From positions 186,001-250,000 of the forward strand of contig NZ_PVZF01000005.1 in NCBI RefSeq assembly GCF_003002055.1: a stretch of DNA of 64,000 bases, written 5' to 3'. This DNA comes from Kineococcus rhizosphaerae. Lineage in GTDB: Bacteria; Actinomycetota; Actinomycetes; Actinomycetales; Kineococcaceae. The notes below the pieces were generated by a model that was not told the DNA's origin, did not search any database, and was given only the letters and a program-made list of their open reading frames with translations. Within the stretch, counting starts at the first letter, position 1; every line of letters starts with the position of its first letter. Positions 30,657 through 40,368 of the stretch are shown piece after piece. The position numbers were made by a program, and so were the translations under genes.

Positions 30657-31253
30657 CTAGGCGGGGGCGTGGAACTTCTGCTGCGCCGCCTCCAGCCCGT
30701 CCAGGACGAGCTTCTCCACCGCGTCCGCGGCGTCCATCAGCAGGAACGGCAGGTCCTTCTTCTCCGTGCTCGAGAACTCCTTGAGCACGAAGTCGGCCGG
30801 GTCCTGTCGGCCCGGGGGGCGGCCGATGCCGACCCGCACCCGGTGGTAGTCCTTGTCGCCCAGCGACTTCGAGATCGAGCGCAGACCGTTGTGGCCACCT
30901 TCGCCGCCGCCGCGCTTCAACCGGACCGCCCCGAAGTCGATGTCCAGCTCGTCGTGCAGGACCACGACGCGCTCGACGTCGACGTCGAAGTACTTCGCCA
31001 GCCCGGCCACGGGACCGCCGGAGACGTTCATGTAGGACGTGGGGGCCGCCAGCACCACCCGCGGCCCGGGGGCACCGCCGGGCAGGACGCCGAGGCGCAC
31101 CTCGGCGACCCTGGCCCCGGACTTGTGCCGCTTGAAGGAACCTCCCGCGCGCGAGGCCAGCTCGTCGAGCACCATCTGGCCCACGTTGTGCCGGGTGCGC
31201 TCGTACTCGGACCCGGGGTTGCCCAGGCCGACGACGAGCCAGACCTCGCTCAC
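30657..31253 (-). CDS. pth: Peptidyl-tRNA hydrolase
   Basis: 198 residues. Releases peptides from prematurely dropped peptidyl-tRNA. It has GLGNPGSEYERTRHNVG with the catalytic His, PTSYMNVSGGPV, VLHDELDIDFG and GGHNGLRSI. The GTG start follows a GAGGGGAA ribosome site. It is last in glmU-prs-rplY-pth, an order conserved in actinobacteria, and converges with the barrel-hydrolase gene. Confidence 0.97.
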   Translation of the reverse strand: MSEVWLVVGLGNPGSEYERTRHNVGQMVLDELASRAGGSFKRHKSGARVAEVRLGVLPGGAPGPRVVLAAPTSYMNVSGGPVAGLAKYFDVDVERVVVLHDELDIDFGAVRLKRGGGEGGHNGLRSISKSLGDKDYHRVRVGIGRPPGRQDPADFVLKEFSSTEKKDLPFLLMDAADAVEKLVLDGLEAAQQKFHAPA

Positions 31254-31278
31254 GCGTTCGGTTCCCCTCAGCAGCGGG

Positions 31279-31914
31279 TCAGGCGTTCTCGTTCTCGCCC
31301 TCGACCTCGGTGTGCTCCTCCTTCACGATGCCGGCCTCGGCCTCAGCGGCCTCCAGCTCGGCCTCGGCCTGGGCGGCGGTGGCGGCGGCGGTCACGACGA
31401 CCACGAGCTGCTCGGGGTCGCCGGCCAGCGCCGCGCCCTCGGGCAGGGAGACCTGCGAGGCCGCGACGTGCGAACCGGCCTCCAGGCCCTCGACCGAGAC
31501 GGTGACCGCGTCGGGGATGTGGGTGGCCTCGACCTCGAGGGACAGGGTCGTCAGCTCCTGCTGGACGACGGTCTCCGGGCCGGCCTCACCCTCGAGGTGC
31601 AGCGGCACGTCGACGGTGACCTTCTCGCCACGGCGGACGATCAGCAGGTCGACGTGCTCGATGAAGCCCTTGATGGCGTCGCGCTGGACGTCCTTGGGGA
31701 TCGACAGGTGCGACTCGCCGTCGACGGTCACGTCGAGCAGCGCGTTGGAGTGGCGCAGCGCCAGCAGGGTCTCGTGGCCCGGCAGGGTGATGTGCAGGGG
31801 GGCCTCGCCGTGGCCGTACAGGACGGCGGGGATGCGGTTCGCGCGGCGGACGGCGCGGGCGGCGCCCTTGCCGAAGGTGTCGCGCTTCTCGGCGGCGAGC
31901 TTGGTCTCGGCCAT
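31279..31914 (-). CDS. rplY: 50S ribosomal protein L25/general stress protein Ctc
   Basis: 211 residues. 5S rRNA-binding L25 of the long CTC type. An N-terminal L25 domain (KRDTFGKGAARAVRRANRIPAVLYG) is followed by the TL5 beta domain (VPLHLEGEAGPE ... THIPDAVTVSVEGL). The last 30 residues are Glu/Ala-rich and acidic. The ATG at 31914 has GAGGAG six bases upstream; a longer frame would add 21 unlikely residues. Confidence 0.95.
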   Translation of the reverse strand: MAETKLAAEKRDTFGKGAARAVRRANRIPAVLYGHGEAPLHITLPGHETLLALRHSNALLDVTVDGESHLSIPKDVQRDAIKGFIEHVDLLIVRRGEKVTVDVPLHLEGEAGPETVVQQELTTLSLEVEATHIPDAVTVSVEGLEAGSHVAASQVSLPEGAALAGDPEQLVVVVTAAATAAQAEAELEAAEAEAGIVKEEHTEVEGENENA

Positions 31915-32065
31915 GGTGTTCTCCTCGATCTCGGGACGGACGGCGTGCGAAGGCCCCGGGAGAGAACTGCTGCTCATCCACCGCGTCGATCACGGTGGCG
32001 CTCACGCGCCACCCTCGCCGAGGCAACCGGCGGAGAGTCTACCCGCTCCCCCGGTCCGCCCGTTC

Positions 32066-32118
32066 CGGCACGTCGACTCCACGGTCCCTGCGAACGGGAC
32101 CGCGGAGTCGACGTGCCG
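32066..32118 (-). terminator. Long hairpin between prs and rplY
   Basis: Two 23-base arms beginning CGGCACGTCGACTCC, complementary with one mismatch, around a 7-base loop, starting 13 bases after the prs stop. It probably ends or attenuates transcription from glmU-prs; rplY would then need its own promoter. Confidence 0.7.
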
Positions 32119-32130
32119 ATCCGGCGACCG

Positions 32131-33108
32131 TCAGCTGTGACCGTCGAACAGCGAGGTGACCGACCCGTCGTCGAAGACCTCGCGGATCGCGCGGGCCAGC
32201 AGCGGCGCGATGGACAGCACCGTCAGCTGCGGGAACTGCTGCGACTCGGCGATGGGCAGCGTGTTCGTCACGACGAGCTCGGAGATCGGGGAGTTCTTCA
32301 GGCGGTCGATCGCCGGACCGGACAGCACCGCGTGGGTCGCGGTCGCGATGACGTCGGCGGCGCCGTTGGCCTTCAGCGCCTCGGCGGCCTGCACGATCGT
32401 GCCGGCGGTGTCGATGAGGTCGTCGACCAGCACGCACGTGCGGCCCGCGACGTCACCGACGACCTCGTGGACCTTGACCTGGTTCGGCACGTTCGGGTCG
32501 CGGCGCTTGTGGATGATCGCCAGCGGCGCGCCGAGGCGGTCCGACCACAGGTCGGCCACGCGGACGCGGCCGGCGTCCGGGGACACGATCGTGATGTTGG
32601 AGCGGTCGACGCGCTTGCCGACGTGGTCGGCCAGGATCGGCAGCGCCCACAGGTGGTCGACGGGCCCGTCGAAGAAGCCCTGGATCTGCGCGGTGTGCAG
32701 GTCGACGGACATGAGCCGGTCGGCGCCGGCGGTCTTGAACATGTCCGCGATCAGGCGCGCCGAGATCGGCTCGCGGCCGCGGCCCTTCTTGTCCTGGCGC
32801 GCGTAGCCGTAGAACGGGGCGACGACGGTGATGCGCTTGGCCGAGGCCCGCTTCAGCGCGTCGACCATGATCAGGTGTTCCATGATCCACTGGTTGACGT
32901 TCGCGGTGTGGCTCTGGATGACGAACGCGTCGGAACCGCGCACGCTCTCCTCGAACCGCACGTAGATCTCCGAGTTCGCGAAGTCGTAGGCGCTGGTGGG
33001 CACCAGTTCGGCCCCCAGGGCCTTGGAGACCTCCTCCGCCAGCTCCGGGTGCGCGCGCCCGGAGATGAGCACCATGCGCTTCTCACCCGTGGTGGTGATG
33101 CCGGTCAT
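32131..33108 (-). CDS. prs: Ribose-phosphate pyrophosphokinase
   Basis: 325 residues. Makes PRPP from ribose 5-phosphate and ATP for purine, pyrimidine, His and Trp synthesis. It shows the ATP loop KKGRGREPISARLIAD, the metal and ribose segment VDLHTAQIQGFF and the PRPP loop CVLVDDLIDTAGTI. The ATG overlaps the glmU stop by one base (TGATG), a typical coupling. Confidence 0.97.
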   Translation of the reverse strand: MTGITTTGEKRMVLISGRAHPELAEEVSKALGAELVPTSAYDFANSEIYVRFEESVRGSDAFVIQSHTANVNQWIMEHLIMVDALKRASAKRITVVAPFYGYARQDKKGRGREPISARLIADMFKTAGADRLMSVDLHTAQIQGFFDGPVDHLWALPILADHVGKRVDRSNITIVSPDAGRVRVADLWSDRLGAPLAIIHKRRDPNVPNQVKVHEVVGDVAGRTCVLVDDLIDTAGTIVQAAEALKANGAADVIATATHAVLSGPAIDRLKNSPISELVVTNTLPIAESQQFPQLTVLSIAPLLARAIREVFDDGSVTSLFDGHS

Positions 33109-34616
33109 CAGTCGGTCTCCTGCCCTTCGAGGTCTTGCCCAGGGTCCTGCTCGTCGGTCTTCCCAGCCCGCTGCGCCGCCTCGGCCGCGGGAGTTCCTGA
33201 GCGCTTGGCGAGGGTCCAGCCCTCGAGGTTGCGCTGCGGGGCCACGTTGATCGCCAGCGCCCCCGCGGGGACGTCCTTGCGGATCACGGTCCCGGCCCCG
33301 GAGTAGGCGCCGTCGCCGACGGTGACCGGCGCGACGTACATGTTGTCCGACCCCATCCGCACGTGGCTGCCGATGGTGGTGTGCGCCTTGGTGACGCCGT
33401 CGTAGTTCACGAACACCGACGCGGCCCCGATGTTGGAGTGCTCACCGATGGTGGCGTCCCCGACGTAGGACAGGTGCGGGACCTTCGAGCCGCGGCCGAT
33501 GGTGGCGTTCTTCGTCTCGACGAACGTGCCGATCTTGCCGTCGTCGCCGAGCCGGGTGCCCGGGCGCAGGAAGGCGAAGGGCCCGACCTGGGCCCCGGCC
33601 CCGACGACGGCCGAGGACCCGTGGGTGCGCTCGACGCGGGCGCCGGGCCCGACCTCGACGTCGGTGAGGGTGGAGTCGGGGCCCACGACGGCGCCCGTGG
33701 CGACGCGGGTGGCGCCGTGCAGCTGGACGCCGGGGCGGATCGTCACGTCGGGGGCGAGCTCGACGTCGGCGTCGACCCACGTGGTCGCGGGGTCGACGAC
33801 CGTGACGCCGGCGAGCATCCAGCGGCGCAGGGTGCGGCGGTTGGCCTCGGCGGCGAGGTCGGCGAGCTGGACGCGGTCGTTGACCCCGCGGATCTCCCAC
33901 TCGTCGTCCAGGGCCAGCGCCTCGACGCGACCACCGTCGGCGCGCAGGATCGCCAGGACGTCGGTCAGGTAGACCTCGCCGGCGGCGTTGTCCCGCCCGA
34001 CGCGGCCCAGGGCCTCGCGCAGGGCCGAGACCTCGAACGCGTAGATGCCGGAGTTCACCTCGCGCACGGCGCGCTGGTCGTCGGTGGCGTCCTTCTGCTC
34101 CACGATCGCGCTCACGCCCGCCGCGTCGCGCAGCACGCGCCCGTAGCCGGTGGGGTCGTCGAGCTCGGCGGTCAGGACGGTCATGGCGTTGCCGCCGTCG
34201 ACGTGGGCCTGCGTCAGCCGGGTCAGCGTGGCACCGGACAGGAGCGGGACGTCGCCGTAGGTCACCAGGACCGTGCCGGTCAGGTCGGCGGGCAGCGCCT
34301 GCAGACCGCACTGCACGGCCCGGCCGGTGCCGGGGACGTCGTCCTGCAGGGCGACGAGCACGCCGGGCTCGGCGGCCTCGACGGCGGCCGCCACGCGCTC
34401 GGCCTGGTGGCGCAGCACCACGACGAGGTGGCCGGGGCCGGTCGAGCGGGCCGCGCGCAGGGCGTGACCCACGAGGGGACGGCCCCCGAGGGGGTGCAGG
34501 ACCTTGGGCGTGGCGGACTTCATCCGGGTGCCCTCACCGGCGGCCAGCACGATGACGGCGACGGGTGCGGTGGCGGGTGCGGTGGCGGCACGGGTGGTGG
34601 GCTGGGCGGTGGTCAC
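33108..34616 (-). CDS. glmU: Bifunctional GlmU (GlcN-1-P acetyltransferase/GlcNAc-1-P uridyltransferase)
   Basis: 502 residues. Makes UDP-GlcNAc for peptidoglycan and polysaccharides. The N-terminal pyrophosphorylase has [23 protein letters not shown]. The C-terminal left-handed beta helix has hexapeptide repeats and ends with the acetyltransferase site around [33 protein letters not shown]. The GTG start has GAGGAG about ten bases upstream. UDP-GlcNAc made here could also feed the nearby surface island (inference). Confidence 0.97.
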   Translation of the reverse strand: [502 protein letters not shown]

Positions 34617-34749
34617 GCGGTGCGCGCTCCTCGCGGCTGGTCCGGTCGGCCGAACCGGGAGGTGGTCCCGGGATCGAGCCGGCCGGTGGCGTCGGCGGAC
34701 ACAGCCGAGGATAACGGCCCGCGAACGCGCTGCCGGACACCCCGGCGCG

Positions 34750-34821
34750 CTCCCGGGAGAGGATTCGAACCCCTACTGGACGGGACCAAAACCCGCCGTG
34801 CTGCCGTTACACCACCCGGGA
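34750..34821 (-). tRNA. tRNA-Gln (anticodon UUG)
   Basis: 72 bases on the minus strand. The acceptor stem TCCCGGG pairs with CCCGGGA. The anticodon loop is TTTTGGT with anticodon TTG, reading CAA. The T arm has GGTTCGAATCC, and the discriminator base is G. No CCA is encoded. Confidence 0.93.
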
Positions 34822-34878
34822 CGGTCGATGCGGACCCATCCTGCCAGGCTCGCCGCCGGCCCCCGGACACCCGTCCGG

Positions 34879-34884
34879 CAGGAT
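34879..34884 (+). promoter_or_regulatory. -10 element of the TetR gene, leaderless
   Basis: CAGGAT followed by exactly six bases and the GTG start; no ribosome binding site. Confidence 0.45.
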
Positions 34885-34890
34885 GACCCC

Positions 34891-35532
34891 GTGAGCCCGC
34901 CCCGTCCCCGCGCCCGGATGACCGGTGGGGAGCGGCGTGAGCAGCTCATCGGCGTGGGCCGCTCGCTGTTCGCCGCCAAGGGTGTCGAAGGCACGACGGT
35001 GGAGGAGATCGCCGCCGCGGCCGGGGTGTCCAAACCGGTGGTCTACGAGCACTTCGGCGGCAAGGAAGGGCTGTACGCCGTCGTCGTGGACCGCGAGATC
35101 GCGGCGCTGCTGGGGGCGATCACCCGCGCGCTGTCGGGCCGCGGGTCCCCGCGCACGCTGCTGGAACGGGCCACGATCGCGCTGCTGGACTACATCGAGG
35201 GCTCCACCGAAGGCTTCCGGATCCTCGTGCGCGACTCCCCCGCCCACCAGGCCACGGGCACCTTCGCGAGCCTCATCTCCGACATCGCCCGTCAGGTCGA
35301 GCACTTGCTCGTCGACGCCTTCGCGGCCCGCGGCTACGCCCCCGAACGCTCGGGGATGTACGCCCAGATGCTCGTCGGGATGGTCGCCATGACCGGTCAG
35401 TGGTGGCTGGACACGCGGGAACCGGCCAAGGAGGAGGTCGCCGCGCACCTGGTGAACCTCGCCTGGAACGGTCTGAGCGCCCTGGAGGCCGAACCCCGCC
35501 TGTCGGCGCGGGCGCGGATCACCGAGCACTAG
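34891..35532 (+). CDS. TetR family transcriptional regulator
   Basis: 213 residues. The N-terminal helix-turn-helix TTVEEIAAAAGVSKPVVYEHFGGKEGLY is clear; the remainder is the all-helical ligand-binding and dimer domain (EGSTEGFRILVRDSP, MLVGMVAMTGQWWLDTREP). The effector is unknown. It sits between tRNA-Gln and a MarR gene that starts nine bases later. The GTG start is predicted to be leaderless. Confidence 0.92.
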   Translation: MSPPRPRARMTGGERREQLIGVGRSLFAAKGVEGTTVEEIAAAAGVSKPVVYEHFGGKEGLYAVVVDREIAALLGAITRALSGRGSPRTLLERATIALLDYIEGSTEGFRILVRDSPAHQATGTFASLISDIARQVEHLLVDAFAARGYAPERSGMYAQMLVGMVAMTGQWWLDTREPAKEEVAAHLVNLAWNGLSALEAEPRLSARARITEH

Positions 35533-35535
35533 GGT
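35530..35535 (+). promoter_or_regulatory. -10 element of the MarR gene, overlapping the TetR stop
   Basis: TAGGGT, whose first three bases are the TAG stop of the TetR gene. It is followed by exactly six bases and the GTG start of the MarR gene. Confidence 0.5.
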
Positions 35536-35541
35536 CGCGCT

Positions 35542-36045
35542 GTGGCACACGAACCGGTGGGGGGCGACGAGGTCGACCTCATCGTCGCGGCCTGGCGCCG
35601 GGAGGCCCCGCAGCTCGACGTCGAGCCGCTGGAGGTCCTCTCCCGCGTCGCCCGCCTCGCCCGCCACCTGGACCGGCTGCGCCGCAACGCCTTCGCCGCC
35701 CACGAGCTCGAGACGTGGGAGTTCGACGTGCTCGCCGCGCTGCGCCGGGCCGGTGCCCCGCACGAACTGTCCCCCGGCCAGCTGCTCGTGGAGACGCTCG
35801 TCACGAGCGGGACCATGACCAACCGCGTCGACCGCCTCGCGGGCCGCGGCCTCGTCGAACGGCGCCCCGACGCCGAGGACCGGCGCAGCGTCCGGGTGCG
35901 CCTGACGGCCGCCGGCTCGGCCGTCGTCGACGCAGCGCTGGCCGACCTCGTCGAGGCCGAGCACCACATGCTGGGCGTCCTGGGACGCGAGGAGCGCCGA
36001 GCCCTCGCCACCCTGCTGCGCCGGGTCTCCGCGCCCTTCGAGTAG
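35542..36045 (+). CDS. MarR family transcriptional regulator
   Basis: 167 residues, winged helix. The recognition region LVTSGTMTNRVDRLAGRGLVERR and the wing DAEDRRSVRVRLTAAG are textbook MarR. Dimer helices flank it. Ligand and target are unknown; it may act on itself or on the adjacent TetR gene. Predicted leaderless from a -10 that shares bases with the TetR stop codon. Confidence 0.92.
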   Translation: MAHEPVGGDEVDLIVAAWRREAPQLDVEPLEVLSRVARLARHLDRLRRNAFAAHELETWEFDVLAALRRAGAPHELSPGQLLVETLVTSGTMTNRVDRLAGRGLVERRPDAEDRRSVRVRLTAAGSAVVDAALADLVEAEHHMLGVLGREERRALATLLRRVSAPFE

Positions 36046-36051
36046 GGCCCA

Positions 36052-36291
36052 CGACGATCGGCGCGTCGACGACGAACGGCCCGTGACACGCCGACGGAGT
36101 CGCTGCGTGTCACGGGCCGTTCGTCGTCGACCAGAGCGCCGCGAGGAGTGGGCCCAGGACGCTCAGCGGAGCGACGATCGGCGCGTCGAGGACGACGAGG
36201 GCCCGACACGCCGACGGAGTCGCTGCGTGTCGGGCCCTCGTCGTCCTCGACTGGAGCGCCGTGAGGAGCGGAGCGCGAAGACTCAGTACGC
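36052..36291. repeat. Two tandem 120-bp units, each with a perfect 26-bp hairpin
   Basis: Hairpin 1 spans 36065-36131 and hairpin 2 36185-36251. Each has perfectly paired 26-base arms and the same 15-base loop (CCGACGGAGTCGCTG). The flanks CGACGATCGGCGCGTCGA and GAGCGCC(G)GAGGAG-like are shared, and the period is exactly 120 bases. The inner stem sequences differ between the units, yet both remain fully paired, so changes are compensated. They fill the gap between convergent MarR and sugar-transferase genes; a bidirectional terminator or a mobile hairpin repeat is possible. Confidence 0.8.
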
Positions 36292-37866
36292 CCCGCGGCC
36301 GCGGAGGACGGCGCCGGCGGTCTTCCAGAGGATCATGAAGTCGAAGGTGAAGGACCAGTTCTCGACGTAGCGCACGTCGAGGCGGACCGACTCGTCCCAG
36401 TCGAGGTCGGAGCGGCCGTTGATCTGCCACAGCCCCGTCAGACCGGGCTTGACCAGCAGGCGGCGACGCATGTCGTAGCCGTACTCGTCGACCTCCTTCT
36501 GCAGCGGCGGGCGGGGGCCGACGAGGGACATCTCGCCGCGGACGACGTTGATGAGCTGGGGCAGCTCGTCGAGGGAGTAGCGGCGCAGGACGCGGCCGAT
36601 CCGGGTGATGCGCGGGTCGACCTTCATCTTGAACAGGACGCCGTTGCCGTCGGTGGACTCGCGCAGGTCGATGAGCAGCTTCTCGGCGTCGGTGACCATG
36701 GAGCGGAACTTCATCATCGGGAAGGACTTGCCGTCCTTGCCGACGCGCTGCTGCTGGAAGAAGACCGGGCCCTTGCTGTCGAGCTTGATGGCGACGGCGA
36801 GGGCCAGGAACAGCGGGCTGAGGACGACGAGGGCCAGGCCGGCGCTGACGCGGTCGACCGTGGTCTTGGCCAGGCGGCGGACGCCTTCGAGCTCGGGGCG
36901 TTCGACGTGCAGCAGCGGCAGGCCGCACACGGGCCGGATGGCGACGCGCGGCCCGATGACCTCGGTGAGGGCCGGGGCGACGACGAGGTCGGCGCGGGTG
37001 GCTTCGAGCTCCCAGCCGAGGCGGCGCAGACCGGGGCCGTCGAGCTCGGGGCAGGCGGTGACGGCGACGACGTCGGCGTCCACGGTGGTGACGGCGTGAC
37101 GGACGTCGTCGAGGCTGCCGATGACGGGGATGCCGAGCTCGCGCAGCTCGGCGTCGTCGGCCGCGCTGCCCGGGCCGCCAGGGACGCAGGCCCCCACGAT
37201 GCGCATGCCGTGGTAGCTGGCGCGGTGCAGCTGGCGGGCCATGCCGGCGACGGCGGCGCGGTGGCCGACGGCGACGACGGTCTGGCCGGCCTCGCCGCGG
37301 GTGCGCTGGGCGTGCAGCTGCTGGCGCAGGGTGTACCGGCCGACGAGGGTCAGCAGGATGGCGATCGGGAAGGCCACCACGACGTACCCGCGGGCGATCT
37401 CGAGGCCGAAGGCCCAGGAGCTGGTGCCGACGAGGGCGACGACGGCCAGCCCGGCCGTCAGCACGCGGTGGAACTCCTCGGAACCGACGCCGAGGAAGCG
37501 CGGCTCGTAGGTGCGCAGGGCGCCCATGGCCACGACCCACAGGACGGGCAGGAGGACGGCGCAGGCGACCACGGCGCGACCGGAGGTCGAGGCCAGGTCG
37601 GCGGGCGAGTCGTTGAAGCGGGCGAAGAAGCCCACGAAGGCGGCGAAGGCGGCGGCGAGGGCGTCCACCGCGACGATCTTCTGCACGTAGGTGCGCTGCC
37701 AGGCGGGTGTGCGCTCGGCCGTGCCGAGGGCGTTGCGCTGGCGCGGCACGAGGAGACGTTCGCGACGCGCGGCGTCAGCGGTCTCGTCCGCGGGTGAGGT
37801 GCCGAGGAGCTGGTCGTCCAGTTCACCCGGCACCGTCCTGGCGTCGGGCACGTCGCTGATGCTCAA
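36283..37866 (-). CDS. Polyprenyl-phosphate sugar-1-phosphate transferase (exopolysaccharide priming)
   Basis: 527 residues. A soluble head, four N-terminal membrane helices and a CoA-binding-like Rossmann region (VAVGHRAAVAGMARQLHRA) precede the WbaP-type catalytic domain at the C-terminus: KTTVDRVSAGLALVVLSPLFL, FQQQRVGKDGKSFPMMKFRSM, DELPQLINVVRGEMSLVGPRPP and KPGLTGLWQINGRSDL. It transfers a sugar phosphate to undecaprenyl phosphate to start repeat-unit synthesis. The TTG at 37866 is chosen because an AGGGGGGA site lies just upstream; a longer frame starting at 38016 would span two regulatory motifs. Confidence 0.9.
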   Translation of the reverse strand: MSISDVPDARTVPGELDDQLLGTSPADETADAARRERLLVPRQRNALGTAERTPAWQRTYVQKIVAVDALAAAFAAFVGFFARFNDSPADLASTSGRAVVACAVLLPVLWVVAMGALRTYEPRFLGVGSEEFHRVLTAGLAVVALVGTSSWAFGLEIARGYVVVAFPIAILLTLVGRYTLRQQLHAQRTRGEAGQTVVAVGHRAAVAGMARQLHRASYHGMRIVGACVPGGPGSAADDAELRELGIPVIGSLDDVRHAVTTVDADVVAVTACPELDGPGLRRLGWELEATRADLVVAPALTEVIGPRVAIRPVCGLPLLHVERPELEGVRRLAKTTVDRVSAGLALVVLSPLFLALAVAIKLDSKGPVFFQQQRVGKDGKSFPMMKFRSMVTDAEKLLIDLRESTDGNGVLFKMKVDPRITRIGRVLRRYSLDELPQLINVVRGEMSLVGPRPPLQKEVDEYGYDMRRRLLVKPGLTGLWQINGRSDLDWDESVRLDVRYVENWSFTFDFMILWKTAGAVLRGRGAY

Positions 37867-37979
37867 AGTCCCCCCTGGACCTGGTTCCGACCTTCCACGC
37901 TCGCGGTCACCCGTGAGCGGCACCGGGCCGAACGCCCCCACGCTCTGCCCACCGGTGCGGGCCCGACAGTAGTAGAAGG

Positions 37980-38063
37980 CCACCCGAACGACGCAAGGGG
38001 TGACAGCCGAGTTCACCCAGGTCGAGCACGATTCGACCTGTTGGGCTCACCCGTTCGACGCAA
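37980..38063 (-). promoter_or_regulatory. Surface-regulon motif, two copies upstream of the sugar transferase
   Basis: On the minus strand: TTGCGTCGAACGGGTGA (38063-38047) and TTGCGTCGTTCGGGTGG (37996-37980), 67 bases apart in the same orientation, with further GGGTGA words between and upstream. Confidence 0.6.
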
Positions 38064-38107
38064 TGATCACCCTTGGCGACGGAGAGTGATCGAAGCGCGC
38101 GGGCGCC

Positions 38108-38113
38108 TACCCT
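38108..38113 (+). promoter_or_regulatory. -10 element of the ABC-F gene, leaderless
   Basis: TACCCT followed by exactly six bases and the GTG start; no ribosome binding site. Confidence 0.55.
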
Positions 38114-38119
38114 TGTCCC

Positions 38120-39922
<1,803 letters not shown>

Positions 39923-39962
39923 ATCCCGGCCGCGGTACCTCACGCGACGGGAGGGTGTCGGG

Positions 39963-39968
39963 CATACT
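39963..39968 (+). promoter_or_regulatory. -10 element of the coiled-coil gene, leaderless
   Basis: CATACT followed by exactly six bases and the GTG start. Confidence 0.4.
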
Positions 39969-39974
39969 CCTCGG

Positions 39975-40337
39975 GTGAGCGCGGAGCAGCCCCGGTCCGA
40001 CGACCGGCTGAGGCAGCGGGACGCCGTGTGGCGCCGGCTCGTCGAGTCCGAGCAGCACCTGGCCGAGGCCGACGAGGCGGCGCGGCTGGCCCACGGCTCC
40101 CTGGCCGAGCAGGAGATCGCGGTCTGGCTGGAGGAGCAGCGCCAGCTCGACGAGGACGCCGCGGGCTGGTTCGCCCGCTGGCGGCTGCACCGCGACCAGC
40201 GCGCGCGGCTGCGGCGGGCCCGCGCCGCGCAGGCCAGGGCCGAGGACGAGCACGACGAGGCCGACGCCGAGCACAAGCTCGCCGTCCGCCGTCGCAACGA
40301 GGCGCAGAACGAACTGCGCCTGTTCGACGCCCCCTGA
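39975..40337 (+). CDS. Small highly charged coiled-coil protein
   Basis: 120 residues, almost entirely helical and rich in Arg, Glu, Ala and Gln, with no signal peptide or membrane helix. Segments such as RLVESEQHLAEADEAARL and RRARAAQARAEDEHDEADA predict a long coiled coil broken by a Trp-rich patch (VWLEEQ, GWFARWRLH). Family and role are not recognised. It starts 52 bases after the ABC-F gene, has its own leaderless -10 and ends at a shared terminator. Confidence 0.7.
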   Translation: MSAEQPRSDDRLRQRDAVWRRLVESEQHLAEADEAARLAHGSLAEQEIAVWLEEQRQLDEDAAGWFARWRLHRDQRARLRRARAAQARAEDEHDEADAEHKLAVRRRNEAQNELRLFDAP

Positions 40338-40341
40338 GCCC

Positions 40342-40368
40342 CCTGACCCCGCCGGCCGGGGGGTCAGG
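40342..40368. terminator. Bidirectional terminator between the coiled-coil gene and ispE
   Basis: CCTGACCCC and GGGGTCAGG arms around a 9-base G+C loop. It includes the ispE stop codon, so it serves both convergent genes. Confidence 0.65.

Noticed and set aside
36083-36370. A 95-codon frame with a repeated TRRRSRCVS segment
   Set aside because: It is produced by the two tandem hairpins, which explain the repetition at the DNA level.
12290-38063. The shared motif as a FliA-type -10 (GCCGAA)
   Set aside because: GCCGAA resembles motility sigma promoters, but no CTCA-like -35 lies at the right spacing, distances to genes vary, and the conserved part extends through GGGTG.
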